This document shows, piece after piece, positions 60,715 to 64,000 of a DNA stretch of 64,000 nt. The translations under genes and the position numbers were made by a program. The DNA is from Lepidonotus clava. Lineage: Eukaryota > Annelida > Polychaeta > Phyllodocida > Polynoidae. Every line of letters starts with the position of its first letter. Position 1 is the stretch's first letter. The notes below the pieces were generated by a model. The model was not told the origin of the DNA and ran no database searches. It saw nothing but the letters and a program-made list of their open reading frames with translations. Location of the stretch: the NCBI GenBank assembly GCA_936440205.1, contig OW387133.1:67766374-67830373 (forward strand), given 5' to 3'.

Positions 60715-62100
60715 CTGAAAATACAAGAACCGAGAATTAAATACAGATGTACAATACCTTTTTTTTTTTACATACAATACAAATAAGGTACACTTTTATT
60801 TCAATGGTGCCCCAGAATTGTGCCAATTGCATAACTATTATGACATCATATTTCTGTTTGTGTTTACTAATCATCGTTTTATGATATCTGACGTTATCAT
60901 GTCAATTATCGAGTACCTGTAGCCAGTCAAATTTGGCTTGTAAGATTTTGTAAAAATTCTAGGTAGAGTTGTTTGCATTAGACAATCTCAGTGTGTCTCA
61001 CTCATCTATTATAAGTTCACATCAGGTGAGTTTAACGTTAAAAGTCCTTTTGAAGCTTTGCTTATCACAGTGTTATCGCCTTTCTTTGCTATGTGGGAAG
61101 AATCAGGCTTGACGGCTTCTATTGTGGTCTGGGGGCCATATCAGATGTACCTGCCTGACGTTGGCCTACATAGGACACCATTCATCCTATGTGAAAAATC
61201 ACTCACACGGAACTCAAATGGACGACGTGACGAGGAAGTTCTGCGCAACTTCTAGCTTATTCTGTCCATTACCAAGGTGTTGGTAACCAAGGTTCATCTC
61301 AAACTTTCAATATAATTATACATGGTATGATTCAGTATGACCTAACCTACAAAGTTCATAAACCGCCTTAATTTATGTTCCCTAGGGAAATCGACTACTA
61401 AACATCTATTACTTTAAAGCATAGATCATATTTACATTTAGGTTAAATGCAGGATGTTGCGGTATCCTCTCCTATCATGGGAGCCCATGCATGGGAATTC
61501 CGATCGTTAATATTAAGCTAGTGAGTGTCAAAAACATGGTTGTGGGTTCTTTCATTGCGCTAAACTGTAATCATAGAACCACGATAAACATACTTTTGGC
61601 AATGCTGAATGTTATGCGGGTAACCTCATTGCCCAGAGTTTTTGAAATAAGTGATGTAACAGAAATATACTACGAATCCTAACGTCGCCTAACGGGAGTA
61701 TGTCATGTGTCCTGATTTAGTCTGACCCCCACCTCACCTCGACCACAGAAATACAGGTAGTGATTATCTGTGTCTGCTCAGCCAAGCGTGGTCCGTGGGA
61801 AAGGTGACACTTCATTACTTCGTCATCCCACCTACCCACTCGATATCCTGCCGAATGACTACTACAACCATTATGCTTGAGAGCTGACCGCTACTCCCTC
61901 CACTACTAAAATGGTTGGTTAATTGGAAACTTTTGACGAAAATAAACCTACGGGTCATTCATACAACAATTGACAATTATGATGCATATAATAACGTTCC
62001 CTGATCGCACAAAATGTATGAGATCCAATTGTCGAAGGGACAGCCCCTCATCCGGTTAATTAAAGAGCTCATTTCATGTAAATTATAACATTTGAAAGTG

Positions 62101-64000
62101 CGCTCTACTTCATTTGAAAGGGCCATTCACGCGAAGCTAAAGACGACTCGTAAAATCACCACACCGAGTCCTTGTCCTGCCGCAAAGGTCGGCAGAGTAA
62201 GCCATTAATATTGATATAAGGGCCTGGGCATCGATTAAGTGCGACCTCTCGGCTGAGGTGAAGGAGGGGACACTGGACATGGCCCCTCCCCTCCCGTTGA
62301 GGACGGAGGTACTGGAGGGGTGGGAGGACAGGCCTGCTGTGCCGTCCTGTTCCGGGTCCTGACGACGTGCTAAAGGGATTGGTCATGTATATAAGACCCG
62401 GCGGCGTTGTTAAGGAGAGCTGAGGTCGTGCTGGGGTCATCCTGTGCCTCCCCCCTCAGGTGGGATCACCGGGAGGACGGAGGACAGGGCCATTAGGTAA
62501 ATATGTTTGGTGGATTATCCTACAACCGCCTCAAGTGTGACCAATGCTTTAGTCAGCAGCAAACACGAGTCAGACGGCCGACTTAAGGTGTTAGGGTAAT
62601 GAGAACAGACGCGCTAAGCTGCTGCCCGGCCTCACCAAGTGTATGCTCCGTGTAGCCAGGGGCCATCGCCGGGTGACAGCTAAAAAACCGGTCGGTTAGT
62701 AAGGACATGTACAAAAAGTCATTGAAAGGTCACCGAAAACCATAAGACCCCGGAATATCACTCCAGTTTATAGACTTTTGTGTTTTCTAAAAAGTAGAAG
62801 AATAGCCTCGTTTATTGTGGTGAGGTGACAGAGGAATATGATACGATATAAGATGTCATTTGCACATCGGCCATCTCCCTCAGTGATCATGCCTGACCAC
62901 TTTATAGCTGCACGGGTCATCAAAAGGTCATTGGTGGTCTTCTCTGAATGGGTTGATTACTTCCGGATCAACTCACTCACCGCCATACCTGTCACCTTTA
63001 CTGCATCACCACTTCCTCCAAGATGGGAGTTCCGGCCATTGTAAGACCTAACATATGGCCTCAAGCAATCATGTATTAGACCTGATGCATTTACTCTTAA
63101 ATGCAGACACTGTCAACTACGGGGGATATGGGACTTACTGAATACACCTATGTTTGCTTAAGATAAGATTGGAATACTTGATGTCAAGTTTACTTTAAGT
63201 TCAAGGAAGAAAATACATTTACTGCTTTGTCTGACCTAAGAACTTTGAAGTCAGTCGGCACCATATATGCTATAGACCCCTAAACTATTACCCATACAGC
63301 TAGGTTTTCAATAGAAGGGGCCACCATCTTTTCTGTCGTCTTTACTCCACTTTGCTCTACAGCATGGTAAAGATAGGACTCAATAGCTTTAACTATTCAC
63401 AATCCATGTCTGTTTCCTCTGACGACCGTCTTACACTTTTTCACAATCTTTCTATATATTTGGCGATTGGGGGTTGGTGTCACCACTAAAGATGTCTGTG
63501 CTGGGATCTGTGAGTGTGTGTCCCTATTACACCTGACTGGGTAACTACTTAAGTCTCTGTGTCATCATTAGAACCGGCTGCAGTCCCTTGGAAGGGCCTA
63601 GTTTTTCTATCATAGGCACCTCACTTTCTTGGGTCACATCCAGGGTCCTGCCATTCCGCCTCAGCAAAGACCCCGGTCGGGATGACCGGATGTTTGCAGT
63701 TAGGAGAAATCCTGTTTTTTTCTCCTCCTACCATCTAAGCCCCCTTAGCGGACCACCTGATGTGAGATATAATGCCTGCATTATTGGCCCTCAAACTGCA
63801 TATTAAGTCACCTTGCGAGTTGGGCGGCCGGTTGTCTGACTTGACTGGTGAGTGGGGGAAATGGGTCAGCTTTAGCTGGGAGATATGACTGAATTCTATG
63901 GCCCATGTATTAGAGGTGACACTCAAGGAAGTGTGGGCCTAGTAAAAAGAGGTTGTGCACACAGAGATGTTGTCGGGCTGTTGCTGTCGGCCCATTAGAA
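62101..64000. other. Right-edge noncoding tract
   Basis: A GC-rich island at 62.15-62.70 kb carries a 94-codon - strand ORF without domain character. The rest is AT-balanced with short ORFs on both strands. No exon, repeat or RNA gene can be supported. If the - strand gene extends this far, its upstream exons lie beyond the window. Confidence 0.35.

Larger units (their letters stand above)
57661..62100. other. Noncoding tract, mostly AT-rich
   Basis: It includes an X-box-like site, a recursive-splice-like site (both listed separately) and GC-rich islands near 57.95-58.22 and 59.6-60.2 kb. ORFs are short and have no family resemblance. A palindrome CCCATGCATGGG lies at about 61484-61495. No repeat element is recognised. 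Confidence 0.35.

Overview
This looks like invertebrate animal DNA, most likely from a deuterostome such as amphioxus. The phylum is inferred from overall character: an intron-dense gene, small DNA-transposon derivatives, and a long gene-poor tract of alternating AT-rich and CpG-containing GC-rich blocks. I could not confirm it by any search. Two protein-coding loci can be supported, and they converge tail to tail.

From 1 to 5.9 kb the window holds mostly repeats. These are a 15-unit tandem array of about 73 bp (1105-2350) interrupted by a 193-bp TTAA-flanked MITE, a 1.0-kb TA-flanked inverted-repeat element (3064-4065) with repeated TTTCCGCGCA boxes, G-rich low-complexity DNA and a GC-rich minisatellite (4.9-5.4 kb), and a CTAGTCC-type repeat (5.58-5.76 kb). 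From 5936 to 10892 on the + strand lies a nine-exon gene that I identify as NEPRO (nucleolus and neural progenitor protein). It encodes about 646 residues, with a conserved helical N-terminal half and a lysine-rich tail. One splice junction does not close in frame with the obvious sites.

From 21032 to 22366 on the - strand is the 3'-terminal coding exon of a second gene. It encodes 444 residues of disordered, serine- and proline-rich sequence with four YxxPhi motifs and a C-terminal DTRL, a class I PDZ ligand. It looks like the cytoplasmic tail of a large receptor or adhesion protein, but I do not recognise the family. Its upstream exons are not identifiable, so much of 22.4-64 kb may be one or more very long introns of this gene. 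Two AG|GTGAGT sites on the - strand (36217 and 60714), each preceded by a pyrimidine tract and followed by a GT donor exactly 32 nt downstream, look like recursive splice sites and fit this reading.

The remaining DNA (10.9-21 kb and 22.4-64 kb) has no convincing exons. Its ORFs lie on both strands in GC-rich blocks, lack protein character, and are better read as noncoding. Several blocks carry clustered transcription-factor motifs: RFX X-boxes at 24079, 25193, 33167 and 58014, promoter-like clusters at 25.14-25.38 and 33.05-33.24 kb, and Meis/T-box/Pbx and GGATTA clusters at 45.2-45.4 and 46.15 kb. The gene-poor part therefore looks like a cis-regulatory landscape. It also contains a piggyBac-type MITE (28027-28882), a near-perfect 28-bp hairpin (14160-14216) and a 27-bp stem hairpin with an 11-nt loop (46969-47033) that could be a small-RNA precursor. 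No tRNA, rRNA, CRISPR or viral element was recognised.
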